Source: an uncultured Clostridium sp. (GTDB lineage: Bacteria; Cyanobacteriota; Vampirovibrionia; Gastranaerophilales; Gastranaerophilaceae). From it: a stretch of DNA of 20,282 nt. The first letter of the stretch is position 1. Each line of letters opens with the position of its first letter. Location of the stretch: positions 1-20,282 of the forward strand of contig CAJMDF010000036.1 in assembly GCA_905212085.1 (NCBI GenBank). The letters run 5' to 3'. This document shows, piece by piece, positions 1 to 8,137 of the stretch. The position numbers were made by a program, and so were the translations under genes. The notes under the pieces are model-generated. The model worked only from the letters and a program-made list of their open reading frames with translations, was not told the origin of the DNA and did no database searches.

Positions 1-29
1 AGTGCTTTTTCAAATTTTTATAAAAATAT

Positions 30-43
30 TTTTAGTGCTAAAA
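30..43. promoter_or_regulatory. Short inverted repeat upstream of ferritin
   Basis: TTTTAG and CTAAAA are separated by 2 bp about 27 bp before the ferritin start, in a very AT-rich leader. This could be a repressor site, but the half-site spacing (2 bp) differs from the palindrome at 2499-2514 (6 bp between TTAG and CTAA), so a shared regulator is not shown. The arms are A/T-rich and may be chance. Confidence 0.25.
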
Positions 44-69
44 TTAAAAATTAGAAAGAGAGGGATAAA

Positions 70-579
70 ATGATTAATGAAAAACTAGAAAAAGCATTTA
101 ATGTACAAATTAATAAAGAATTTTACTCAGAATATCTATATCTTTCAATGCAAGCTTATTTTGAAAGATTAAATCTTAAAGGTTTTGTAAACTGGATGTC
201 AGTACAAGTTCAAGAAGAACGAGCTCATGCAATGGGTATGTTTGATTATTTGAATCAACGTGGCGGAAATGTGCAACTGGAAGCTATCGAAAAACCTCAA
301 ATTGATTGGACATCACCACTTAATGTATTTGAAGAAGTTCTTAAACACGAAGAATATGTAACATCTTCAATTAACGCTCTAATGGACGTTGCAGAAGAAA
401 CAAAAGATCGTGCAGCAATGTCATTTTTGAACTGGTACTTGAAAGAACAAGTTGAAGAAGAAGATAACGTAGGTAATGTACTAGCTACATTAAAACTTAT
501 CGGAGATGACAAAAAAGCTCTATTAATGCTTGATAAAGACTTAGCTACAAGAACATTTGTACAACCTGTTATCGGATAA
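70..579 (+). CDS. ftnA: Non-heme ferritin (bacterial FtnA type)
   Basis: Cytoplasmic iron-storage protein that oxidises Fe(II) at a ferroxidase centre and mineralises it inside a 24-subunit shell. The 169-residue length is normal for bacterial ferritin. The ferroxidase ligands are in place: E17, E49 with H52 (in QEERAH), E93 or E94, Q126 and E129. No heme-ligating Met context of bacterioferritin is evident. The ATG at 70 is preceded by an AGAGAGGG ribosome-binding site about 6 bp away. The stop codon overlaps the start of the following acetyltransferase by one base (TAATG), so the two are translationally coupled. A DtxR-family regulator lies 2.8 kb downstream, but no direct link is shown. Family assignment is secure. 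Confidence 0.96.
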   Translation: MINEKLEKAFNVQINKEFYSEYLYLSMQAYFERLNLKGFVNWMSVQVQEERAHAMGMFDYLNQRGGNVQLEAIEKPQIDWTSPLNVFEEVLKHEEYVTSSINALMDVAEETKDRAAMSFLNWYLKEQVEEEDNVGNVLATLKLIGDDKKALLMLDKDLATRTFVQPVIG

Positions 580-1058
580 TGAATTTTAAAATTGAAAAAG
601 TTGAAAAACAAAATATCAAACAACTTGCAAGTCTGGCTCATGCTATTTGGCATGAATACTGGACTTGCATTCTTTCTCCTGAACAAATTGATTACATGGT
701 AGAAAATTTTCAATCAGAACACGCTATAAATAATCAAATTAAAAACGAAAATTATACATACTATTTTATAATCCAAAATGGTCAAAAAGCAGGATATTTT
801 GGGATATCAGATAAAAAAGATTACTTATTCTTATCAAAATTATACATACAAAAAGATTTTAGACATAAAGGGCTTGGAACAAAAGCCTTTTCAGAAATAA
901 AACAACTCGCAAACGGGAAAAAAATTCAACTCACAGTAAACAAACATAATATAAATTCAATTAATGCCTATAAAAAATGGGGATTTAAAACAATAGATTC
1001 AGTTGTAACCGATATAGGCTCAGGTTTTGTAATGGACGATTACATAATGGAAGCATAA
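579..1058 (+). CDS. GNAT-family N-acetyltransferase
   Basis: Acetyl-CoA-dependent N-acetyltransferase with unknown acceptor. The GNAT motif A is visible as LYIQKDFRHKGLG (R-x-x-G-x-G/A type, around residues 87-100), which binds the pyrophosphate of acetyl-CoA. The C-terminal part contains N-x-x-x-INAYKKWGFK, the usual motif B helix and strand before a hydrophobic end. The 159-residue length is typical. The start ATG shares one base with the ferritin stop codon, so expression probably depends on ferritin translation. A stretch of palindromic repeats follows within 10 bp of the stop. A substrate such as a small toxin or an amino-acid derivative cannot be read from the sequence. Confidence 0.9.
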   Translation: MNFKIEKVEKQNIKQLASLAHAIWHEYWTCILSPEQIDYMVENFQSEHAINNQIKNENYTYYFIIQNGQKAGYFGISDKKDYLFLSKLYIQKDFRHKGLGTKAFSEIKQLANGKKIQLTVNKHNINSINAYKKWGFKTIDSVVTDIGSGFVMDDYIMEA

Positions 1059-1067
1059 ATATCTATT

Positions 1068-1260
1068 GTCATTGCGAGCGTATGCGAAGCAATCCAGCCA
1101 ATCAATTTTATTTTTATTAAAGCTGGATTCTTTCGGAACAAAACATCAGAACGACTATAAAATTTGTCATCCTGAATTTAGTTCAGGATCTCAATAATAA
1201 ATCAAGATTCCGAAACAAGTTCGGAATGACAGTGCAATAGATTTTATCATTGCGAACATA
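1068..1260. repeat. Composite palindromic repeat array 1 (A-B-a)
   Basis: Three modules lie in fixed order. Module A (1068-1155) begins GTCATTGCGAGC and contains the stem AATCCAGC...GCTGGATT; its right end is degenerate. Module B (1166-1230, 65 bp) begins GTCATCCTGAA and ends TTCGGAATGAC. It holds two hairpins, CCTGAA/TTCAGG and ATTCCGAA/TTCGGAAT. A third, truncated A module starts at about 1246. The linkers between modules (10 bp A to B, 15 bp B to A) match those of the array at 2571-2870, so both come from one composite unit. The module ends GTCAT/ATGAC are inverted, as in a MITE-like element. No coding potential was seen. The rest of 1261-1361 is AT-rich without recognisable features. Confidence 0.9.
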
Positions 1261-1361
1261 CACTTACATATCAGCTTAAAATAATGTAAACTATCACTTT
1301 GTATCATCGTAAATTTCAAAATTTAAAATTAATACACATAAAAAATAATAACAAAATGTAA

Positions 1362-1390
1362 GCCCCTGTAAAATACAGAGGCTGTTTTTT
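1362..1390 (+). terminator. Intrinsic terminator between convergent genes
   Basis: The stem GCCCCTGT / ACAGAGGC (one C-A mismatch, 5-base loop) is followed by TGTTTTTT on the + strand. It sits between the + strand acetyltransferase and the convergent - strand membrane-protein gene. On the - strand the hairpin is also followed by a T-rich stretch, so it may act in both directions. Confidence 0.6.
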
Positions 1391-1434
1391 GTATAAGAAG
1401 GTGTGTAGAAAAGATTCGCATTTATGATTAAGTT

Positions 1435-2484
1435 TTAGCTTTGAACTGTCTTTATTCCCGCATTTCTGTAGCCGATACCTGCCCTATAGCCTGATATAAA
1501 ATACATAAAAGGTAATGCAGGCTCAATCCATTTGAAACCTGATAAAATCCCTGCAGTTGCTATGTCGTCAGCATGCAACGCAATATCTAAAGCTTCAGGC
1601 CTGCGCTCATTATATAACCCTTTGTTATCCTTTTTTTCACCAAATAGCGGATTAATACAATGTTTGCTCACAAAATTCGCGATATAACTTCCGCCAATAA
1701 TTCCTGTTGCCGTAATTCCTGTAAGTATTACAGCTAATTTTTTCATCGGAGTAAGCGGTTTAATTTTTTTAGCTTTTTCTAACTTCTCAGAAAGAAAAAG
1801 GGCACTACCGGCACCCACATTACATAGGAAAATATTTGCAAGATACTGGTATAAGCCCTCTTTGACCTTATCGGCCGTTCCTTTTCTAGTGATTTTATGT
1901 GTAGTTTTATCCGCTATAATACCGCCTGTCACACCACCGACTACCGGTATAAGACCTAAAAGAGACAATCTTTTTATTTCAGAAAAAATCTCCTTTGAAT
2001 TAAGATTTTTCTTTTCAGGCAAAATTACACTGAAAAGTTCTTTTTTCGCAGGAGATTCAGGAAGTTTATTGATTAGTGTATCAATTTGTTTTGGAGATAA
2101 TTCTTTTAATTTAGCAGTACGCAAAATCCCTAAGATTTTTTCATCCTTAATCTTCGTTTTCGTAATAAATCCATCAATAGCCTCTGTATGAGCTTTTTGC
2201 AATTCAGAAAAATGCACTCTTTCCATTAACCCGTTAAAAATCTTTTTACCGCCAATTTTTAATCCTCTTGTACCCAGTAATGATGCACCAATTGTACTTG
2301 AGATTACAATTACGTTTTGGACAAACTTTTGTTTTGCATGTTTTTTATCTTTTTTAGCACTACGAAAAGAATCAACTACTCCATAAGCACCACCTGCTCC
2401 GATCAATAATGCAGGCATCTTTTGATCCAATTTATTCAAAATCATAGGCTGGTCTACATATTTACAAAGTGTTGAGATTTTCAT
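1435..2484 (-). CDS. Membrane protein of unknown function, possibly metal-regulated
   Basis: Not recognised. The 349 residues contain about six glycine-rich hydrophobic stretches, among them MPALLIGAGGAYG (~24-36), NVIVISSTIGASLLG (~57-71), LLGLIPVVGGVTGGIIA (~174-190), a stretch near 217-231, LAVILTGITATGIIGGSYIA (~250-269), and one near 310-330. A charged, Lys-rich region separates the first pair from the rest. There is no signal peptide. The ATG at 2484 has a weak AAGGA site about 7 bp upstream. A promoter with a perfect palindrome lies just upstream, which suggests control by a DtxR/MntR-like repressor and a possible role in metal or envelope homeostasis; this is inference. The gene stands alone, flanked by direct copies of one repeat array. 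Confidence 0.85.
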   Translation of the reverse strand: MKISTLCKYVDQPMILNKLDQKMPALLIGAGGAYGVVDSFRSAKKDKKHAKQKFVQNVIVISSTIGASLLGTRGLKIGGKKIFNGLMERVHFSELQKAHTEAIDGFITKTKIKDEKILGILRTAKLKELSPKQIDTLINKLPESPAKKELFSVILPEKKNLNSKEIFSEIKRLSLLGLIPVVGGVTGGIIADKTTHKITRKGTADKVKEGLYQYLANIFLCNVGAGSALFLSEKLEKAKKIKPLTPMKKLAVILTGITATGIIGGSYIANFVSKHCINPLFGEKKDNKGLYNERRPEALDIALHADDIATAGILSGFKWIEPALPFMYFISGYRAGIGYRNAGIKTVQS

Positions 2485-2498
2485 GTTAATCCTTATTT

Positions 2499-2541
2499 GT
2501 TAGTCTAGACTAACTTTATATGAAATAATCATTTTTGTCAA
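2499..2541 (-). promoter_or_regulatory. Promoter with palindromic operator (DtxR-like box)
   Basis: On the - strand, TTGACA (2541-2536) is followed after 15 bp by TATAAA (2520-2515) and then at once by GTTAGTCTAGACTAAC (2514-2499), a perfect 16-bp palindrome that would cover the transcription start. TTAG...CTAA half-sites of this form resemble boxes bound by DtxR/IdeR/MntR-type metal-dependent repressors, and such a regulator is encoded at 2888-3295. The binding itself is inferred. Confidence 0.65.
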
Positions 2542-2570
2542 GAGGGATTAAAAAATTTGATTAAAAATTT

Positions 2571-2870
2571 GTCATTCTGAATTTAGTTTAGAATCTCAAT
2601 AGTAAATTGGGATTCCGAAACAAGTTCGGAATGACAGCAAAATAGATTTCGTCATTGCGAGCGTATGCGAAGCAATTCAGACAATTGAATTTTATTGTTG
2701 CAAAAGCTGGATTCTTTCGGGCTATTGCCCTCAGAATGACTATTAAATTTGTCATCCTGAATTTAGTTCAGGATCTCAAGATAAAATTGGGATTCCGAAA
2801 CAAGTTCGGAATGACAGCAAAATAGATTTTGTCATTGTGAGCGTATGCGAAGCAATCCAGCCAATCATTT
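2571..2870. repeat. Composite palindromic repeat array 2 (B-A-B-a)
   Basis: Modules: B 2571-2635, A 2651-2740 (complete, GTCAT...ATGAC ends), B 2751-2815, and a truncated A from 2831 to about 2870. The B-to-B distance is 180 bp, with linkers near AGCAAAATAGATTT and TATTAAATTT that also occur in array 1. Within B, stem changes are mostly compensated (CCTGAA/TTCAGG versus TCTGAA/TTTAGA with one G-U pair), which suggests that the hairpin, not the base sequence, is maintained. The array lies between the membrane-protein promoter and the end of the polyene operon. It contains no open gene. Confidence 0.92.
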
Positions 2871-2887
2871 TTTTTTAATTTTTTCAA

Positions 2888-3295
2888 TTATTTATACAAT
2901 TTTTTCAAATCTATATCTGATTTTTTAATATAATCGGTTAACTTCACCATATTTTCAAACAATTTATCAGATACAATATGTTCCATTTTACAAGCTGTTT
3001 CAAGTGCTTCTTCTTTTTCTACACCCAAAACTTCCATAAAAAATTTCGACAAATTTTCATGTTTCATCAAAATATTTTTAGCAATAATTTCTCCCTCACT
3101 TGTCAAAGTAATAGGGGCATAAGGAGCGTAATTAATAAGTTTTTTTTCGGCTAAAATATTCAAAGCTCCTGTCACAGATGCTTTTTTAACGGCTAAAGCA
3201 GAAGCAATAGCAGTAACTTTAGCTTGACCGTTTTTCAAAACTTGATTATAAATTTCTTCAATGTAATCTTCTAAACTTACAGACAATTTTTCCAT
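2888..3295 (-). CDS. DtxR/MntR-family metal-dependent transcriptional regulator
   Basis: Winged-helix DNA-binding domain (~1-70) followed by the metal-binding and dimerisation domain (~71-135). The 135-residue length matches MntR-like members that lack the C-terminal SH3-like domain of DtxR. Likely metal ligands are D10 and E13 (SLEDYIEEIY), H79, C102, E105 and H106 (ACKMEHIVSD). Cys at 102 is DtxR-like (iron), while Asp at 10 is MntR-like (manganese), so metal choice is unclear. It is the last gene of the long - strand operon, and its start codon overlaps the phosphatase stop by one base. The palindrome at 2499-2514 is a plausible target. The regulator may control metal homeostasis, the polyene operon, or both; this is not shown by the sequence. 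Confidence 0.92.
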   Translation of the reverse strand: MEKLSVSLEDYIEEIYNQVLKNGQAKVTAIASALAVKKASVTGALNILAEKKLINYAPYAPITLTSEGEIIAKNILMKHENLSKFFMEVLGVEKEEALETACKMEHIVSDKLFENMVKLTDYIKKSDIDLKKLYK

Positions 3296-3933
3296 TACAA
3301 ACTCCTAATTAAATTTATAATATCACAAGGGTTGTCTATAATAAAATCAGCACCTTCCAAATCTTTACGATCTCTAAATCCCCACAACACTCCTATGCAT
3401 CTCAAATCTGAATTTTTAGCAGTTTCGACATCCACCTCAGAATCTCCGACATAAATTGTAGAATGTTTGTCTGTACCCAACTCTTTCATAGCTTTAAACA
3501 CCCCATCAGGAGCGGGTTTTTTAGGAACATCATCAGCTTGACCTATAGCTACATCGATTAAATCTCCAAAATATTTTTTACATAATCCTTTAACGGCAGA
3601 GTCGAATTTGTTAGACACCACGCCTATTTTGACGCCATCATCATGTAAAGTTTTTAGTATCTTTAAGATACCATTATAGGGAACAGTGTTGTTACACATA
3701 TTTTCAGAATAATTTTTCTTGAATACGCAAAGACATTCATCAACATTTTCACAATTATCAGGTACAGCTCTTTCAATAAGTTTTTTCACTCCATTACCCA
3801 CAAAACACCTGATTTCTTCAAGTGATCTTTTAGGATAGCCAAATTCTGAAAGAGCGAAGTTTGTTGCATCTTTCAAGTCTTCCAAGGTATTTAGTAAAGT
3901 TCCGTCCAAATCAAAAATTACAGTTTTAATCAT
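3295..3933 (-). CDS. HAD-superfamily phosphatase, phosphoglycolate-phosphatase-like
   Basis: Haloacid-dehalogenase hydrolase of the Gph/PpaX type, about 212 residues. Motif I is DLDGTLLNT near the N-terminus with the nucleophilic Asp. Motif II is VVSNK, the Lys of motif III is in KKPAPDG, and motif IV is VGDSEVDV, which binds Mg. The helical cap lies between motifs I and II. I chose the ATG at 3933; a TTG at 3939 would add two residues and overlap the upstream stop. It sits 2 bp after the LpxL-like acyltransferase gene and overlaps the regulator gene by one base, so it is part of the polyene operon. It may be a housekeeping phosphatase carried along or may act on a pathway intermediate; the substrate is unknown. 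Confidence 0.9.
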   Translation of the reverse strand: MIKTVIFDLDGTLLNTLEDLKDATNFALSEFGYPKRSLEEIRCFVGNGVKKLIERAVPDNCENVDECLCVFKKNYSENMCNNTVPYNGILKILKTLHDDGVKIGVVSNKFDSAVKGLCKKYFGDLIDVAIGQADDVPKKPAPDGVFKAMKELGTDKHSTIYVGDSEVDVETAKNSDLRCIGVLWGFRDRKDLEGADFIIDNPCDIINLIRSL

Positions 3934-3935
3934 AC

Positions 3936-4880
3936 TCAAATTTTATCACAGAAAAAATCATAAAAATGATAAAATTGAAGCGGATATTTTTTAGTCAAAG
4001 CTTCCAAAAATTCAACATATTCTGATTTCAATTTTTCCAATTTTTCTTTTCGCGTACCTTCAGATATAAATTTTTTCAAATGAATACAATATTTCCCGTT
4101 TTTCTCCAAAGTACAGGCTATAAAATAAATAGGAGAATTAAGCATAAGACCAAATTTGAAAGCTCCAATAGGGAAAGAAACTTTTTTGCCTAAAAAATCA
4201 GATTGGAATACAGCATCTTTATTATGAGCAGAAACCCTATCTCCTGCAATAAAAAGGACTTCACCTCTATCCAGTTTGTCTTTAATCTCTATTGATGTTG
4301 TTACATCAATATTTTCAACTGGATAAGCAGTAATAGGATTATTTGAGGAAATTGAATTTAAAAAATTCTTGAATATACTGCATTGATTTCCTTCCAAAAA
4401 CAAATTCACTCTTGTATCGTCAATAACCTCACCTGAACGGAAAAATGTTCTCATAGCATTGACATTCCCAAGATGTGAGCATAAAAAATAAATCCCTTTT
4501 TTATCCAGCAAATCATCATAAAAAACTTTCTTTTCTGCTTCATCAGCAAAAAATATATTCTTAAAACTGAAATTATCCGTAAACATTTCAATTTTATCCA
4601 CAAGACTGTACGAGTAATTTAAAAAATGTTTGAATGATAAGAAGATATCACCCTTACCTGTCGCAATTTTCAAATATTTTTGAGAGCATTTTCTAATTTC
4701 AGGTGCACCTAAAAAAGCAAAAAGAGTTACAAAAAATACAATAAATTTAACAGGAGCCTTACCTGCGATATTGTAAATATACCATAGCAGCATAAGCCTT
4801 TTACGCCCTGCTGCTTGTTCTTTTACCTCATACCACTTTAATTCGTTATTCTCTGAATTCTCTGACAAATTACACTCCAA
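3936..4880 (-). CDS. LpxL/HtrB-like lysophospholipid acyltransferase family protein
   Basis: Inner-membrane acyltransferase of the lipid A acyltransferase family. The N-terminal WYEVKEQAAGRKRLMLLWYIYNIAG and the following hydrophobic stretch match the start of this family, and FLCSHLGNVNAMR (H136) matches its active-site block. The usual H-x4-D/E acid is replaced by Asn (N141). In many APE clusters a similar domain is fused to a family 2 glycosyltransferase (ApeJ); here it stands alone with no glycosyltransferase. Expected role: transfer of an acyl or polyenoyl chain to a lipid headgroup. The start is TTG at 4880; an in-frame stop lies directly upstream and no ATG occurs before residue 30. 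The methyltransferase gene ends 12 bp upstream. Confidence 0.88.
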   Translation of the reverse strand: MECNLSENSENNELKWYEVKEQAAGRKRLMLLWYIYNIAGKAPVKFIVFFVTLFAFLGAPEIRKCSQKYLKIATGKGDIFLSFKHFLNYSYSLVDKIEMFTDNFSFKNIFFADEAEKKVFYDDLLDKKGIYFLCSHLGNVNAMRTFFRSGEVIDDTRVNLFLEGNQCSIFKNFLNSISSNNPITAYPVENIDVTTSIEIKDKLDRGEVLFIAGDRVSAHNKDAVFQSDFLGKKVSFPIGAFKFGLMLNSPIYFIACTLEKNGKYCIHLKKFISEGTRKEKLEKLKSEYVEFLEALTKKYPLQFYHFYDFFCDKI

Positions 4881-4892
4881 TCAATTTATATT

Positions 4893-5945
4893 TTAGCATT
4901 TTACACACGATAAAAGAGTATAATCGTGAATTCCGATATTTTCATGTTTTTTATCGAGCTTTAATCCGGCTTTTTCAATAAGTTCAATCATTCTTTTTTC
5001 AGAATACATTTTACTTTTTCCGTTAGCCATACAAGTAAAATACAATGAGATATGAACAAGTGAATATGTAGCACCGTCAAATAATTGTCTATCGGTGAAA
5101 GGTTCTAAAATAAATATTTTTGTATCGTCAGTCATAGCATTTTTTATATTCTTTAAAATTGTAATAATCTGCTCCTCAGAAAAACAGTCTAAAAACTGAC
5201 TCATAAATACCGCACCTGAAATTTTTGGGAATTGAGATTTTAAAACATCAACACCATGAAATTTCAATCTGTCATTATGCAAATGATTTTTAGCAACCTC
5301 AATATTTTCAGGCAGGTCAATCATATTGACAATGCAATCTTTATTGAATTCCAAACAAGCTCTTTCAAATTTACCTGTATTCCCGCCAATGTCATAAATT
5401 TGAGCCGGCTCATCTTCAAAAATAATTTTCAAAACTTCTTCAAAACATCTGTCTGAATAGTAATGGTCAAAATCAAACCAACTTTTTTTCATCTCACTCG
5501 GCAATTTATGAAGAGCATTGTAAATCGTTTCATAATCCCCGATAAATTTATGACACCCTACAGGTTCTTCTTTTGCAAAAGATTCCCCAAGTTCAGATGC
5601 ACCAAGATAACATACATCTTTTACAAAATTAAAATTAACCTTTGTCATTTCGTTATGCAAAAATGCTGAAGCAACTAAAGAATTTGCAAACTTATCACCT
5701 GTTTTAATTACAATCCCGCAAGCTGATGCAACTTCTAATAAGGTTTCTGCAGTGTATTTTGAGACATTACAATTTTCAATAATTTGCTCAACAGTAGACG
5801 GATTTTCATCTAAAAAGTCCAAGATCCCAAAATTTAACATTGCCCCAACAGCTTGAAAAGTCAACGGTGCAAATGCAATTTTTTGAGCTTCTGATAAAGC
5901 CTTAACTTGTGGTGATATGTGTCTTTTAATTCTTCTATACTTCAT
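4893..5945 (-). CDS. SAM-dependent methyltransferase (O-methyltransferase-like, ApeB type)
   Basis: 350 residues. An N-terminal winged-helix dimerisation region (~20-95) carries the EAQKIAFAPLTFQAV motif, which I recognise from methyltransferases of aryl-polyene clusters. A Rossmann SAM-binding domain follows, with motif I IYDIGGNTGKF at about 183-193. The fold is that of small-molecule O-methyltransferases, but APE methyltransferases are also proposed to methylate the aryl head group, so O- versus C-methylation is open. It lies between the MMPL exporter (17-bp gap) and the acyltransferase (12-bp gap), consistent with a tailoring step on the polyene. The ATG at 5945 is well supported. No clear Shine-Dalgarno sequence is seen, as with most genes of this operon. 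Confidence 0.9.
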   Translation of the reverse strand: MKYRRIKRHISPQVKALSEAQKIAFAPLTFQAVGAMLNFGILDFLDENPSTVEQIIENCNVSKYTAETLLEVASACGIVIKTGDKFANSLVASAFLHNEMTKVNFNFVKDVCYLGASELGESFAKEEPVGCHKFIGDYETIYNALHKLPSEMKKSWFDFDHYYSDRCFEEVLKIIFEDEPAQIYDIGGNTGKFERACLEFNKDCIVNMIDLPENIEVAKNHLHNDRLKFHGVDVLKSQFPKISGAVFMSQFLDCFSEEQIITILKNIKNAMTDDTKIFILEPFTDRQLFDGATYSLVHISLYFTCMANGKSKMYSEKRMIELIEKAGLKLDKKHENIGIHDYTLLSCVKC

Positions 5946-5962
5946 TTTTTTACCTTATTATG

Positions 5963-8137
5963 TTAAATTTCATTTCTCTCTGCTGTTTCTTTTATTAATA
6001 TTAAACTAAAAATATAAGAACACAAAAGTCCGAGTGCTAATACAATACCCAAAGAACTTATAAGCTTAAATCCTGCACAAGCAAGAAGTGAAAAAGAAAA
6101 TACACTTGTCAGACAAGATAATAACACAGCATCACCTGCTTTCCCTGCATTATTGTATCTGAATACCGAATAATCAAGTCCAAAACCGATTATAAGAAAT
6201 ATAGCAAGCAAATGGAAAAGATTTACAGGGCAATTGAATACACCAAGCACTCCAAATGCAAATGCTACAGACAAAATCGACGGTAAAATAATCTTTAACC
6301 CGCTTTTGTAATCATATATTTTTGAAAGAATTAAATACAAAATACCGAAAATAGGTAACAGCAGACCTAGACAAATTTTTCTGCATTTCCTAATTTGAGC
6401 TGAAATATCTTTTTGGAAATTGATTAAACGTGCATTATTAATCTCCCCGCCATTGTAATCATAGACAACGATTATGGAAGTATTTTTATCAATTAAAAAA
6501 TTCTTTTTCAAAAATTCAAAATCATTATTTAAAGTCAAAAATCCGTTTTTATAATCCTGATTAATTAATTTTATACGCTGTGCAGGCGGTAAAAAAACAG
6601 CATAACTGTTAATTCTATCTTTATATAACTGTTTTCTAAGTGCCTGATTGCTTTTTTGTCTTTTAACAGATGGAATATAACGACTTAATGATTGATACTC
6701 AATATTTTCAGAATCAAGATTGTCTTCTATCGCTTCTTCTTTTTGAAGTAAATCCTCAAGATTTTCCCCTTTAACAACAAAAAATGATGTATCATCATTT
6801 GTACCTGCCAGTTCACCAAAGAGTTTTTCTGCATTCATAAGATGTCTTGGCGGCACATACATATTTTTTATATTGTCATCAAAATGTGTTCTGAAAAATC
6901 CTACTATTGCAATTACACAAGCTGTATAAACAGCTATTTTACCCCATTTTTGAGGAATATTAAAAGGTTTTATTTCACGTTTTTCAAACACAAAATTTTT
7001 AGGAATCAAAGGATAAAAAAGAACAACAAAAAGATATACAACCGTAAGACCGGTAATTGTGAATACAGAAATTTGTTTTAGTAATACAAAATTTGCAAAT
7101 AACAATACAATAAATGCGCTTACTGTCGTAAGCAGACTTACAGTTAAACTCTTAAAAATCTCTCCGATTGTATCTTCGCCTTTGTCTGAGACAAAGTAAT
7201 GCAAAGAATAATCGACACAAATACCTATTAAAGTTGTCGAAAATACAAATGTCAGAATATGTATATCTCTAAAAATCAAAGACGTCATACAATATCCAGA
7301 GAAAATTCCAAGTCCGATACTCAAAATAATCGGTAATAATGGTTTGAATGACCTGAAATACCAAAATACAAGACCGATTACAAATAACGTGGATAATATA
7401 CAAATTAAATTAATCTCAAATATTGAATGACTGCTGGCATAATAAGAATGAATCGGTGCACCTGTAAGATAAATCTTTACACCATCTTTTGACAATTCAT
7501 CTTTTATTGAAATAAGTTTTTTCACTTCATCATTCAAAATAGTTGGAGAAAGTGCGATATCACTATCTACATCAAGCATTATAATGCTGAAAAATTTTGA
7601 ATTTTCACCATCTTTACTATGCTCAAACGGAGTAAAATTAGTTACCTGCTTATTTGGAGATAAACTCATCACAAAATCGGTTAAAAGTAAAAACGGGTCT
7701 TCTTCAATAGAACCTACAGGAGGCATAATCGGATTATACAAAGCCTCAAGCCCGCTTTCTTCGACGATATCGTATTGCTTATTTTTTAAAGTCATACGCA
7801 TTTTCCCTGAAAGCAGATTATTATGATATTTTTCGTAATTTGTCAAAACTTCATTTACGTTCATATCAGATGTGTACATCTTTGTTTTATCTAGCTTTGC
7901 ATAAATAGTTTTTGCGGTCTTTTCAGACTTTTCAGGGCTGTCACTTTCTACAATCACATTAATTTTTGCAGAAAACTTACTGCTTAAATCAACTAAAATA
8001 TTATCCTGCATAGATGAAAAAATCGCTTTTAAAATGTTAGTTTCCGTATGTGCAGGCTTGAAAAATACAAGTAATCCCAAGATTACAAGAATAAAAATAA
8101 ATAATATTCTAAAAGTTTTTTCTAATTTGTTTCGCAT
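5963..8137 (-). CDS. apeM: RND/MMPL-family exporter (ApeM-like)
   Basis: Proton-driven inner-membrane exporter of 724 residues. Topology is typical: TM1 at ~9-27, a long periplasmic loop, a block of five TM segments (~240-375), TM7 near 400, a second periplasmic loop, then five more TM segments to the C-terminus. The paired motifs GICVDYSLHY (TM4) and GFGLDYSVF (TM10) carry the Asp-Tyr pairs of MMPL proteins thought to relay protons. In APE clusters this protein is proposed to move the lipid-linked polyene toward the outer membrane together with the LolA-like protein. Its gene overlaps the LolA-like gene by 16 bp, which supports a joint role. The tandem TM blocks look intact, with no frameshift. 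Confidence 0.93.
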   Translation of the reverse strand: MRNKLEKTFRILFIFILVILGLLVFFKPAHTETNILKAIFSSMQDNILVDLSSKFSAKINVIVESDSPEKSEKTAKTIYAKLDKTKMYTSDMNVNEVLTNYEKYHNNLLSGKMRMTLKNKQYDIVEESGLEALYNPIMPPVGSIEEDPFLLLTDFVMSLSPNKQVTNFTPFEHSKDGENSKFFSIIMLDVDSDIALSPTILNDEVKKLISIKDELSKDGVKIYLTGAPIHSYYASSHSIFEINLICILSTLFVIGLVFWYFRSFKPLLPIILSIGLGIFSGYCMTSLIFRDIHILTFVFSTTLIGICVDYSLHYFVSDKGEDTIGEIFKSLTVSLLTTVSAFIVLLFANFVLLKQISVFTITGLTVVYLFVVLFYPLIPKNFVFEKREIKPFNIPQKWGKIAVYTACVIAIVGFFRTHFDDNIKNMYVPPRHLMNAEKLFGELAGTNDDTSFFVVKGENLEDLLQKEEAIEDNLDSENIEYQSLSRYIPSVKRQKSNQALRKQLYKDRINSYAVFLPPAQRIKLINQDYKNGFLTLNNDFEFLKKNFLIDKNTSIIVVYDYNGGEINNARLINFQKDISAQIRKCRKICLGLLLPIFGILYLILSKIYDYKSGLKIILPSILSVAFAFGVLGVFNCPVNLFHLLAIFLIIGFGLDYSVFRYNNAGKAGDAVLLSCLTSVFSFSLLACAGFKLISSLGIVLALGLLCSYIFSLILIKETAERNEI

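Noticed and set aside
297..713. 138-residue frame on the - strand opposite ferritin and the acetyltransferase
   Set aside because: It lies antisense to two clearly identified coupled genes and shows no recognisable domain.
1862..2191. 109-residue + strand frame inside the membrane-protein gene
   Set aside because: Shadow of the - strand frame; the - strand protein has coherent membrane segments, promoter and ribosome-binding site.
1068..2870. Regularly spaced repeats considered as a CRISPR array
   Set aside because: The units are 65- and 90-bp hairpin modules with constant linkers and no variable spacers; no cas genes are present.
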